Below are positions 1 through 7,518 of a DNA stretch of 44,120 nucleotides, piece by piece; position 1 is the stretch's first letter, and each line of letters begins with the position of its first letter. The position numbers and the translations under genes are program-made. The DNA lies in NCBI GenBank assembly GCA_903934795.1, contig CAIZPE010000042.1, forward strand, positions 1 to 44,120. The letters are read 5' to 3'. Under the pieces are notes generated by a model. The model made no database searches. It had not been told where the DNA came from and saw only the letters and a list, made by a program, of their open reading frames with translations. This DNA comes from an uncultured bacterium (GTDB taxonomy: Bacteria; Pseudomonadota; Gammaproteobacteria; Burkholderiales; Burkholderiaceae_E).

Positions 1-180
1 GCCGGCCATCGACGGCGGCAGCCAGCTCACCTGAAGCTGGTAGGTGATCATCACCGTGAACGCGAACTTGAAGAGATTGTCGTTGCCGGCCCCGGTGAAC
101 TGCGTCCAGAAGAAGGGCGCGAAGCGGCGCTGGCCAAGCAGCGCGAACTGGTTCGGATGGGCGTTGGGGTCGGAGCGCAT
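1..180 (-). CDS. MFS-type transporter, N-terminal fragment (runs off the window)
   Basis: The first 60 residues of a protein that starts at position 180 and continues beyond base 1. After a short polar start it reads LLGQRRFAPFFWTQF followed by GAGNDNLFKFAF and a hydrophobic stretch. This order (RRFAPFFWTQF, then a G-A-x-N-D-N-x-F-K segment entering the first membrane helix) is typical of the major facilitator subfamily containing the lysophospholipid transporter LplT and the acyltransferase-fused Aas-like proteins. The usual family text is GAFNDN; here it is GAGNDN. No other domain can be seen because the gene is cut by the window edge, so a fusion to acyltransferase or AMP-ligase domains cannot be judged. 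The substrate is unknown. Confidence 0.75.
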   Translation of the reverse strand, partial: MRSDPNAHPNQFALLGQRRFAPFFWTQFTGAGNDNLFKFAFTVMITYQLQVSWLPPSMAG

Positions 181-565
181 GGGGGTTGGCCTCAATGGGC
201 GTGGATGGGCGCAGGGTCACGGTACGCCAGCGTCAGCGCCATGCGTGCCGGAGATGCCCCTGACGGGGCAGAAGACCGAATCGACGGTGGCGGTCTCGAT
301 GCGGTCGCTGAAGCGTTTGTCGTTGGGGTGATCGTCGAAGGCGATGTTGGCCGATGAGACCCGAGCGCCGAACCGTACCAGCGTCCCCAGGAGCAGCACG
401 GTGGGCTCGTAGCCGTTGAACCGCAGCCAGGCCGGGGTGTGGAGCGCCGCAACGCGGCGATTTCGGCGATCCGGGCGAGTTGCTGATGCTGGTGCACGGC
501 CAGATCAGCCAGGCGCAGGCGCTGCTGTTAAACGAGCGGCGGCGCTCGGTCACCCTTGCGGCGCA
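181..565. other. 385-bp stretch with no confident gene; possible coding remnants
   Basis: It lies between the start of the MFS gene and the stop of the TPR-oxygenase gene. A minus-strand frame reading down from about 435 to a stop at 217 has a coding-like, high-GC3 pattern and reads PAWLRFNGYEPTVLLLG, then VSSANIAFDDHPNDKRF. It has no proper start, and I do not recognise it. Upstream of it, bases 465-570 look coding on the opposite strand instead (GDPGELLMLVHGQISQAQ). The switch of apparent coding strand near 430-465 suggests debris of two genes rather than one intact gene. It could equally be non-coding GC-rich DNA with accidental open frames. No promoter or terminator stood out. Confidence 0.35.
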
Positions 566-2260
566 CTACGGCTCGCGGGCTCCGAACAGCATCGTGATGT
601 TGATGCGGCGATTCTCGTAACCGGGCTTGAAGCGGAAGGCGTCGGTCTCGTGGAACAGGTCGGAGTCGAACAGCAGCGCCCGATTGGTTCGATGCGGCAC
701 GCGGACCGCGCGGCTGCCCACCCGCTCGAGATAGCGGTAGATCTCCTCATGCCCGGCGTTGAAGCGCCGGAAGCCCCAGTCGGAGGGCGCGTCATGGGAG
801 TGGACCACCAGGCCGCCGGAGTGGGGATCGAGGTTGGCCTCGTCGGGCGTGATCCAGAAGTTCACATTCACGGCCGCGACATCCGCATGCACGCCAATGC
901 CGGCGTAGCGCGAGTCGTACTTGTAGCCCCACATCATGCCCAGCCGGCGCTGACCGATCACCCGCGGCATGCGCGCGGCCAGCTCGAGGGCGGTCTGCAA
1001 CAGCAGTCGTGACGAGAAGCCGTCCTGCAGATAAGCGCCCAGATAGCCGCCCTTCGGGTCGTTCCAGACGGTGTTCTCGAGGCACCACTGGCGAATGGCC
1101 GACAGCGCCGCAGGTGTCAGCAGTCCGTCGATCGTGACCATGTTCGGCTGGGCATCGAGGTAGCTGGCCTCGATCGCGCCCCAGTCGAGATCAGGGTTGA
1201 TCAGGGCACCGGGCGGGGGCTCGGGATCGGTCACATGCAGCGGGCGCTTCCAGGTGGCAGCGAGCAGCGGATAGCGGGCTGGATCGAGCGCCACCATCGC
1301 ATACGGGTCCTCGGGCAGCACCGGATCTTCGAGGGCGCGCCGATAGTCGGCAATCACCGGATCGAAGTCGGGGCCCAGCCGGCCCCGCGCGCGCAGATGC
1401 TCGAACTGCTCGATGTCATGCATGAGCTTCAGGCGCGAGCAGCCCCAGTCGGGATCATTGACATCGGGACGACAGGCGGCGAAGTGCTGATCGAGCGCGG
1501 CGATTTGCCAGGGATCGCCTCGCCGCAGCGCGCGCGCCTTCGCGAAGGCTTGCGCGGCATCGGGCAGACACCCCTGATCAAGCCGGACCAGACCGGCATT
1601 GAACTGCGCGTGAGGCGAGCTGGCGTCGAGCGCCACCGCACGCTCGAGGCACTCGCGCGCTTCGGCCGAGCGGCCAAGATCGCGCGCACACAGACCGGCA
1701 TGGATCAGAACGCCGGGATGGTCCGGCACCAGGGATAGCGCCTGCCGATAGGCCGCCATCGCGTCCTCGAAGCGCAGCATCTCCTCGCGCGCCGCGCCCA
1801 GCGCGACCAACGCGGAAAGATCCGGGCCATGCCGGGACAGATGCCGCTCGAAAGCGGCCGCCGCTTCGGCCACATCGCCAGTGGCGGCGAGCGCCCGGGC
1901 CAGCGCCAGATCAGCCTCGGGATTGTCGCCTTGCTGCTCGTGCCAGAACCGGCATGCGGTCAGTTCGACCTCGGTGCGGCCCTGGCGGCGCGCCGTCCGG
2001 ATCAGCTCGCGCATGACGCCGGCGAGTTCGTCATCCGCGCGCAGCTCCGCGAGCGCACGGCCGAGGGCCAGTGCCGGCTCCGGCTCACCCGGCGAAGCCG
2101 CGGCGGCGCGCCGCAGGTCAGCGAGACGTCGTGCGGCCTCGAGGTCTGCCTGGGCCACCGAGGCCGCGCGCGCGGGTGCGTCCACCGACGCGGACGGCCG
2201 CGGCGCAGGGGGCCGGGGTCGCCGCGGCAGGAACCGGGCCAGCAGATCTCGCAAGGGCAT
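566..2260 (-). CDS. TPR-repeat protein with C-terminal 2-oxoglutarate/Fe(II) oxygenase domain
   Basis: A 564-residue protein. Residues 1-35 are Pro/Arg/Ala-rich. Residues 40-260 form tetratricopeptide-like helical pairs, for example the repeat around 145-215 with A-x-x-Y-x-x-A-L and A-x-x-C-L-x-x-A-V periodicity. From about 375 a double-stranded beta-helix oxygenase domain begins. The iron ligands are probably H458 and D460 (GVHAD) and H537 (DLFHETD), and R551 or R552 near the C terminus would hold the 2-oxoglutarate carboxylate. The start has a good Shine-Dalgarno sequence, GGAGAG, about 5 nt upstream. TPR plus oxygenase architectures are known from protein hydroxylases, in which the TPR part recruits the target; whether that holds here is inference. 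It stands alone, co-directional with the downstream MFS gene across an apparently degenerate gap. Confidence 0.8.
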   Translation of the reverse strand: MPLRDLLARFLPRRPRPPAPRPSASVDAPARAASVAQADLEAARRLADLRRAAAASPGEPEPALALGRALAELRADDELAGVMRELIRTARRQGRTEVELTACRFWHEQQGDNPEADLALARALAATGDVAEAAAAFERHLSRHGPDLSALVALGAAREEMLRFEDAMAAYRQALSLVPDHPGVLIHAGLCARDLGRSAEARECLERAVALDASSPHAQFNAGLVRLDQGCLPDAAQAFAKARALRRGDPWQIAALDQHFAACRPDVNDPDWGCSRLKLMHDIEQFEHLRARGRLGPDFDPVIADYRRALEDPVLPEDPYAMVALDPARYPLLAATWKRPLHVTDPEPPPGALINPDLDWGAIEASYLDAQPNMVTIDGLLTPAALSAIRQWCLENTVWNDPKGGYLGAYLQDGFSSRLLLQTALELAARMPRVIGQRRLGMMWGYKYDSRYAGIGVHADVAAVNVNFWITPDEANLDPHSGGLVVHSHDAPSDWGFRRFNAGHEEIYRYLERVGSRAVRVPHRTNRALLFDSDLFHETDAFRFKPGYENRRINITMLFGAREP

Positions 2261-2319
2261 CGCGCCTCTCCATGCGCAAGGGGCGCGCGCCCCGGGGCCT
2301 GCCGGCCCTCAGGGCCGGA

Positions 2320-3303
2320 TCAGACGATGACCTCGACCTTAGCGCGGCGAGCCACCTGGGTCCAGGTGTCGATCTGCGAACGGATCACCTTCACGAACTC
2401 GTCACCGATCACGGGGCTCTTCGGCGGCAGGGTCTGCAGCTCGTCGAGGCGCGAGGCGATGTCGGGCTTGCGCAGGATCTCGGGCACCAGCGCGGTGAGC
2501 CGCTGCACGATCGGGGCCGGCATGCTGCGCGGCGCCGAGAGGCCCAGCCACTGCGAACCGGTGAGCGAAGGGAATCCCGACTCCGCGAAGGTGGGGATGC
2601 CAGGCAGCGCGGGCAGGCGTTGCGGCGTGGACACCGCCAGGGCACGCAGCGATCCACCCTTGAGCTGGGCGACATTGGTGGTCACCGGGTCGAAAAGGCC
2701 GTCGATCGATCCGCCGAGCAGGTCCTGCATGGCGGGCGCGCTGCCCTGGTAGGGCACATGATCGTGCTGGGGTGCCTGGCCCTCGATCTTGAGCAGTTCA
2801 CCGAACAGATGATTGGCCGAACCAATGCCCGAGGTTCCGTAGCGCACCGGCCGGGTCTTGGCGGCGGCGACATACTGGGCCAGGGTCTGGAAGGGTGACT
2901 GGGCACGCACCAGCAGCACCATCGGCGCCTCGACCAGCATGGCCATGTGGGTGAAGTCGCCCACCGGGTCGAAGGGCATCACCTTGCGGGTGGCCGCGGC
3001 ATAGATGTGCACCGAGGCATGGCTCACCAGCAGGGTGTAACCATCGGCCGGCTGCTTGGACACATGGTCGGTGCCGATCAGTCCGCCGGCGCCCGCGCGG
3101 TTCTCCACCAGCACGCTCTGACCAAGAGCCTGCGACAGGTGGGGCGCCATCAGCCGGGACACGGTATCCACCAGACCACCCGGGGGAAACTGGGCTACCA
3201 GCTTGACCGGGCCTCGGGTGGGCCAGGCAGCCTGCTGGGCACCGACCCAGGCCGGGGTGCTGGCCAGCGCAGCGCTGGCCGCCAGGAATTCACGACGATT
3301 CAT
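2320..3303 (-). CDS. Bug/TctC-family periplasmic solute-binding protein with Tat-type signal
   Basis: A 327-residue protein of the tripartite tricarboxylate receptor (Bug) family, which is greatly expanded in Burkholderiales. The N terminus MNRREFLAASAALA is a twin-arginine signal (RREFL), ending near WVGAQQ. The mature part starts WPTRGPVKLVAQFPPGG, followed by D-T-x-S-R-x-M and VENRAGAGGLIGTD, the family's standard N-lobe motifs; F-x-E-x-G-F-P at about two thirds of the length is also typical. I chose the start at 3303 rather than a longer frame because it has GAGGAG 5 nt upstream and a proper signal peptide. No TctA/TctB membrane partners are nearby. It diverges from the deacetylase/dehydrogenase pair, so those may act on the ligand it binds; the ligand is unknown. 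Confidence 0.9.
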   Translation of the reverse strand: MNRREFLAASAALASTPAWVGAQQAAWPTRGPVKLVAQFPPGGLVDTVSRLMAPHLSQALGQSVLVENRAGAGGLIGTDHVSKQPADGYTLLVSHASVHIYAAATRKVMPFDPVGDFTHMAMLVEAPMVLLVRAQSPFQTLAQYVAAAKTRPVRYGTSGIGSANHLFGELLKIEGQAPQHDHVPYQGSAPAMQDLLGGSIDGLFDPVTTNVAQLKGGSLRALAVSTPQRLPALPGIPTFAESGFPSLTGSQWLGLSAPRSMPAPIVQRLTALVPEILRKPDIASRLDELQTLPPKSPVIGDEFVKVIRSQIDTWTQVARRAKVEVIV

Positions 3304-3316
3304 CAGGGCTCCTCGA

Positions 3317-3335
3317 GCCCGCCTCAGCGGCGGGC
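3317..3335 (-). promoter_or_regulatory. 7-bp hairpin in the leader of the Bug receptor gene
   Basis: The arms GCCCGCC and GGCGGGC are perfectly complementary around a 5-nt loop, ending 14 bp from the start codon and just ahead of the GAGGAG ribosome site. The stem would form in the leader transcript. No promoter hexamers could be fixed in the 253-bp divergent gap (3304-3556); a TTGACG lies near 3343 on the plus strand but has no matching -10. Confidence 0.3.
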
Positions 3336-3556
3336 GACAGTGGTTGACGGCGGAATGCGGCTTCCGGATGCGCCACCGAGTGCACGATCCGTGCCACGCA
3401 CGCGTGAGCCCCGCCCGCGGCGAAATCGGCGGGAAGGCCCTGGAACGGGACTTGCTGCCCGCCCGGGTCAGCCCGTGCGCGCCCTGTTTCGGTGCGCCGC
3501 CGGCAAACCCGGTGCATGGCACCCTGTGCGCCTGGCACCCATCGGAGATCCGCACC

Positions 3557-4462
3557 ATGACCGCCCCCGCCTACCCGGGCGCCCTGCCCGACCACGGGCG
3601 CTTCCCCTACCTGCCGATCACGCGACGGCCCTTCCGCCGCTGGCCGGGTGGCGCCGGGCTGGCCGTGTACCTCGGCTTCAACCTCGAGCACTTCGCCTTC
3701 GGCGAGGGCCTGGGCGCCATGCTCGGCCCGGCCTCCCCGCAACCCGATGTGCTGAACCACAGCTGGCGCGAGTACGGCAACCGGGTGGGCGCATGGCGCT
3801 GTCTGGAACTCTTCGGCCAGCTCGGCCTGCCAGCCGCGGCGCTGATCAACACCGCGCTCTACGACCACTGCCCGGAACTGATCAGGGCCTGCGTGGACCG
3901 CGGCGATGAACTGGTGGGGCACGGCCACACCAACGCCGAACGCCAGGGGCAGTGGACCGAGGTCGCCGAGCGCGACCTGCTCGTGCAATGCCGTGACCGC
4001 ATCCGCGCTGACAGCGGCACCGCGCCCACCGGATGGCTTTCGCCGTGGATCAGCGAAAGCCGCCTGACCCCCGATCTGCTCGCCGAGACGGGCTACGCCT
4101 ACACGCTCAACTGGTGCCACGACGACCAGCCCGTGCCGATGCAGACCCGCGGCGGGCAGCGGCTGTGGTCGATTCCCTATCCGCAGGAACTCAACGACAT
4201 CCCGATGATCATGGCCCGGCAGATGGACGGGAAGGACTTCGCCAACATGATCGTCGACCAGTTCGACGAGATGCGGGTGCAGTCGGAGCGGCAGGCCCTG
4301 GTGATGGGCATTGCGCTGCATCCCTACATCGTCGGCCAGCCCTATCGGCTGCGGCACCTGCGACGCGCGCTGCAGCACATCGCGCGGGCCCGTGACGGCG
4401 GCCAGGTGTGGCTGACCACGCCGGGGGCGATCTGCCGCCATGTCGAGGAGGCCTGGTCATGA
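3557..4462 (+). CDS. Polysaccharide deacetylase (NodB-fold) family protein, PuuE-like
   Basis: A 301-residue protein with the layout of the cytoplasmic NodB-fold subgroup that includes PuuE-type hydrolases: an opening strand LAVYLGFNLEHFAFGEG, a HSWREYGNRVGAWR segment, then ELVGHGHTNAE carrying the metal-binding histidines, GWLSPWISES, and SIPYPQELND. No signal peptide is present, so it acts in the cytoplasm. The classical first metal-binding Asp (D-D-G type motif) is not evident; FNLEHF stands in its place, as in amide hydrolases of this fold. The start at 3557 has GGAGA 7 nt upstream. The stop overlaps the next gene by 4 nt (ATGA), implying translational coupling with the dehydrogenase. The substrate is more likely a small C-N compound than a polysaccharide, but this is inference. 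Confidence 0.8.
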   Translation: MTAPAYPGALPDHGRFPYLPITRRPFRRWPGGAGLAVYLGFNLEHFAFGEGLGAMLGPASPQPDVLNHSWREYGNRVGAWRCLELFGQLGLPAAALINTALYDHCPELIRACVDRGDELVGHGHTNAERQGQWTEVAERDLLVQCRDRIRADSGTAPTGWLSPWISESRLTPDLLAETGYAYTLNWCHDDQPVPMQTRGGQRLWSIPYPQELNDIPMIMARQMDGKDFANMIVDQFDEMRVQSERQALVMGIALHPYIVGQPYRLRHLRRALQHIARARDGGQVWLTTPGAICRHVEEAWS

Positions 4463-5355
4463 GCGCCGCGCCCGCACGCATCGGGGTGATCGGCCTGGGC
4501 ATCATGGGCGGCACGATGGCGCGAGCCCTGCACCGCGCCGGCCATCCCGTGAGTGGTCATGACCCGCTCGCCCCGCCCCGCCAGCGCTGCCGGCGGGTGG
4601 GAGTGCTCACCCCCGGCAGCAATGCCGCAGTGGCCCGTCAGTCGGACATCCTGCTGCTGTCCTTGCCCAGCGCCGACGCGCTCGATGCGGTGGTGACTGA
4701 ACTGCAGGACGTGCCCTGCGAGGGCCGGCGACAGCTGGTCATCGAGACCAGCACCCTGCCCCTGGCCGACAAGCAGCGCGCCGCCGCGGCGCTGCGTCGC
4801 CAGGGTCGGCTGATGCTGGATGCGCCGATCAGCGGCACCGCCACGCCGACGCCGCAGGCGACCTGGATCATGTACCTCAGCGGGCCGGTTGCGGCCTGCC
4901 GGCAGGCCGCGGCGTTGGTCGCGGCTTTCACGCTCAAGGCGCCGCGGGTGGGCGCCTTCGGGGCGGGCATGCAGCTGAAGATCGCGGCCAACCATCTGGT
5001 GGCGATCTACAACGTGGCCTACGCCGAGATGGTCGGCCTGTGCCGGCGCATGGGGCTGGACCCCGCCGTGGCGCTCGAGCACATGGGCGCGAGCCCGTAC
5101 ATCGGCACCGGGCTGATGGGCATCCGCATGCCGATGATGATCCGGCGGGACTACCTGCCGGCGACCATGAAGGTCTCGGTCTGGCAGAAGGACATGAAGG
5201 TGATCGGCGACACGGCCCTGGCGGTGGACTGCCCGACGCCGCTCTTCAACGCCTGTGCCGCGATCTACACCTCGGCGATGGCGCTCGGCCTGAGCGAACA
5301 CGACACCGCAGCCGCCGCCGAGGTGCTGGCCGCCCTCGGCGGGGAGCGCCGCTGA
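4459..5355 (+). CDS. NAD(P)-dependent beta-hydroxyacid dehydrogenase (3-hydroxyisobutyrate dehydrogenase family)
   Basis: A 298-residue enzyme. The N-terminal Rossmann motif is IGVIGLGIMGGTMA (residues 9-22). The substrate-binding loop reads DAPISGT, a variant of the usual DAPVSGG. The catalytic lysine lies in MQLKIAANHL, corresponding to the K-x-x-N-N helix. The C-terminal all-alpha domain follows. The start is fixed by the ATGA overlap with the deacetylase gene, although an in-frame upstream ATG exists inside that gene. Family members oxidise 3-hydroxyisobutyrate, tartronate semialdehyde or similar C3-C4 acids; the substrate cannot be assigned here. The tight coupling to the deacetylase and the divergent Bug receptor suggest a small catabolic unit. 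Confidence 0.88.
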   Translation: MSAAPARIGVIGLGIMGGTMARALHRAGHPVSGHDPLAPPRQRCRRVGVLTPGSNAAVARQSDILLLSLPSADALDAVVTELQDVPCEGRRQLVIETSTLPLADKQRAAAALRRQGRLMLDAPISGTATPTPQATWIMYLSGPVAACRQAAALVAAFTLKAPRVGAFGAGMQLKIAANHLVAIYNVAYAEMVGLCRRMGLDPAVALEHMGASPYIGTGLMGIRMPMMIRRDYLPATMKVSVWQKDMKVIGDTALAVDCPTPLFNACAAIYTSAMALGLSEHDTAAAAEVLAALGGERR

Positions 5356-5372
5356 CCTCAGCCTGAGTCACC

Positions 5373-5390
5373 TATGTCCGGCCCGACATA
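5373..5390. promoter_or_regulatory. 18-bp dyad upstream of tupA, candidate operator
   Basis: The arms TATGTC and GACATA are perfect inverted repeats separated by CGGCCC, so 16 of 18 positions are symmetric. It sits 60 bp before the tupA-like start and just after the preceding stop codon, where a promoter would be expected. The layout, two T/A-rich half sites with a 6-bp spacer, resembles sites bound by ModE-type oxyanion regulators. That resemblance is inference from architecture only. Confidence 0.5.
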
Positions 5391-5450
5391 TCGCCTGCGC
5401 GAGCCGGCTCGGGAACAATCCGCCCCGGATGCAACGCGGCGGGAGCGAAG

Positions 5451-6296
5451 ATGGCGGGATGGACGAGGGGTGCTGGCGCGGCGCTCGTGAGCGGGCTGCT
5501 GGTCGTGCTCGCCACGCTGACGGCGATCGGTGACGGCCCGCGGGCGCAGGAGCGATTCATCGTGATGGCCTCCACCACCTCCACCGAGCAGTCGGGTCTG
5601 TTCGGCCACCTGCTGCCGGCCTTCCGGCAGGCCACCGGCATCGAGGTGCGGGTGGTGGCGGTGGGCACGGGCCAGGCGCTGGACATCGGCCGCCGGGGCG
5701 ACGCCGATCTCGTCTTCGTGCACGACACCGCCGCCGAGGAGCGCTTCGTGGCCGAAGGCTTCGCCACACGTCGGCGCAATGTCATGTACAACGACTTCGT
5801 GCTGGTGGGGCCGCGCGCCGATCCGGCCGGCGTGCGCGGCAACGACATCGCCGCCGCCCTGCGCCGCCTGGCCACCAGCGCCCAGCCGATCATCTCGCGC
5901 GGTGACCGCAGCGGCACGCACGCCGCCGAACTGCGGCTGTGGCGCGCGGCCGGCATCGATCCGGCCACGGCCCGCCCGGCCGGCTACCGAGAGTGCGGCT
6001 GCGGCATGGGGCCGGCGCTGAACATGGCCTCGTCGCTGAACGGCCATGTGCTGACCGATCGCGGCACCTGGCTGAGCTTTCGCAACCGCGGCGAGCTCGC
6101 GGTGCTGGTGGAAGGCGACCGCAGCCTCTTCAACCCGTACGGCGTGATGGTGGTCAACCCGGCACGCCACCCGCACGTGAAGGCCGCACTGGCCCAGCAG
6201 TTCGCCGACTGGGTGGTGTCACCGGCGGGCCAGCGCGCGATCGCGGCCTACACCATTGGCGGCGAGGCGCTGTTCTTCCCGAACGCAGCGCCCTGA
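5451..6296 (+). CDS. tupA: TupA-like tungstate ABC transporter substrate-binding protein
   Basis: A 281-residue exported protein. Residues 1-33 form a signal peptide ending at PRAQ. The mature start RFIVMASTTSTEQSGLFG matches the TupA oxyanion-binding strand, followed by VGTGQALDIGRRGDADLVFVHD and, near two thirds, GYRECGCGMGPALNMA, all hallmarks of TupA rather than ModA or PstS. TupA delivers tungstate (some members molybdate) to the TupB permease and TupC ATPase. Neither partner is present here: the next gene encodes a PanE-like reductase. GGGAG lies 5 nt before the start. An 18-bp dyad upstream suggests oxyanion-responsive control. Confidence 0.85.
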   Translation: MAGWTRGAGAALVSGLLVVLATLTAIGDGPRAQERFIVMASTTSTEQSGLFGHLLPAFRQATGIEVRVVAVGTGQALDIGRRGDADLVFVHDTAAEERFVAEGFATRRRNVMYNDFVLVGPRADPAGVRGNDIAAALRRLATSAQPIISRGDRSGTHAAELRLWRAAGIDPATARPAGYRECGCGMGPALNMASSLNGHVLTDRGTWLSFRNRGELAVLVEGDRSLFNPYGVMVVNPARHPHVKAALAQQFADWVVSPAGQRAIAAYTIGGEALFFPNAAP

Positions 6297-6369
6297 GCTC
6301 ACGAACGACGCGCTCCGAACGGGGTGCGCTACCCTCTCGCCTCGATCCAGGCGGCGAGAGAATCTCTTC

Positions 6370-7365
6370 GTGACATCCCAGACCCAGGACCCACCAGCTT
6401 CCCCGACCCAGATGCCGAAAGGCCCGGCAGGGCCAGCCGACTGGCCTCGCATCGGCGTCTTCGGCGCGGGCGCGGTGGGTTGCTACTACGGTGCCCGGCT
6501 GGCGCTCGCCGGCGCGCCGGTGACGCTGGTGGGGCGCGGGCCGCATGTGCAGGCCATGCGGGCACAGGGGCTGGTTCTGCATGCCGGCGGTCAGCGACGG
6601 GTCGCCGCGGTGCGCGCCGACACCGAACCGGCGGCGCTGGCCGACGCCCAGGTGGTGCTGTTCTGCGTGAAGAGCCGCGACACCGACACCGGCGGACGGG
6701 CGCTCGCCCCGCTGCTGCGGCCTGACGCGGTGCTGGTGAGCCTGCAGAACGGTGTCGACAACCCCGTGCGGCTGCGCGCAGCCGCTGGTCGCGATGCGCT
6801 TGCGGCCGCGGTGTATGTGGCCTGCTCGATGTCGGCCCCGGGAGAGGTGCGCCACGCCGGTCGGGGCGATCTCATCCTCGGTCCGGTGCCGGGCGCGAGC
6901 GGGGCCTCGGGCCCTGTGGAGGCGCAGCGCGTGGCTGCACTCTTCGAGCGGGCCGGTGTGCCCTGCCCGGTGGTGCCCGATGCGCGACCGGCGCTCTGGG
7001 AAAAGCTGGTGATGAACTGCGTGTTCAATGCCCTCTCCGCGCTCGGACGGTCTCGCTATGCCCGGCTGGTGGCCGACGCCGGCGCCCGCGCCCTCATGGC
7101 CGAGGTGGTGGCCGAGTGCGTGGCCGTGGCCGGCAGCGAAGGCGTGCCGCTGCCCCCGGCCGAGCAACTGGTCGCCGATGCGATCCGCCTCGGAACCGCG
7201 ATGTCGGGCGCCACCTCCTCGATGGCGCAGGACCTCGCCGCCGGCCGACCGACCGAGATCGACGCGCTCAACGGTCTGGTGGTGCGCCTGGGCGAAGCAG
7301 CCGGCGTACCGGTTCCGGTCAACCGGGCGCTGAGCACGCTGGTGCGGCTGGCGCAGGCGGGCTGA
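6370..7365 (+). CDS. 2-dehydropantoate 2-reductase family (PanE/ApbA)
   Basis: A 331-residue (GTG start) or 317-residue (ATG at 6412) NADPH-dependent reductase. It has the dinucleotide motif IGVFGAGAVGCYYGARLA, a CVKSRDT segment, SLQNGVDN, and the catalytic lysine region WEKLVMNCVFNALSAL, all standard for ketopantoate reductases. The C-terminal domain has the SSMAQDLAAGRPTEIDALNG motif that contacts the substrate. I prefer GTG at 6370 because GAGAG lies 9 nt upstream while the ATG at 6412 has no ribosome site. The role may be pantothenate synthesis (ketopantoate to pantoate), but Burkholderiales carry several PanE paralogues acting on other 2-oxoacids, so no symbol is given. Confidence 0.85.
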   Translation: MTSQTQDPPASPTQMPKGPAGPADWPRIGVFGAGAVGCYYGARLALAGAPVTLVGRGPHVQAMRAQGLVLHAGGQRRVAAVRADTEPAALADAQVVLFCVKSRDTDTGGRALAPLLRPDAVLVSLQNGVDNPVRLRAAAGRDALAAAVYVACSMSAPGEVRHAGRGDLILGPVPGASGASGPVEAQRVAALFERAGVPCPVVPDARPALWEKLVMNCVFNALSALGRSRYARLVADAGARALMAEVVAECVAVAGSEGVPLPPAEQLVADAIRLGTAMSGATSSMAQDLAAGRPTEIDALNGLVVRLGEAAGVPVPVNRALSTLVRLAQAG

Positions 7366-7518
7366 TCGGGGCCCCGGCATAAGGCACCGCGCCGGGCACC
7401 CGGAAGCGAGACGCGCCGCCGCGAACGGACCGCGGGCCCGCAGGCGCGCGGGCATAATCGGCCGAACCCCGGCGAGCGCCGCCGGCACGCCTTCGCGCCC
7501 CATTCCAGGAGATCCCCG

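Noticed and set aside
7437-7458. Hairpin overlapping the CATAAT hexamer before the quinone oxidoreductase gene
   Set aside because: Six-base GC arms are expected by chance in DNA this GC-rich, and no -35 supports a promoter there.
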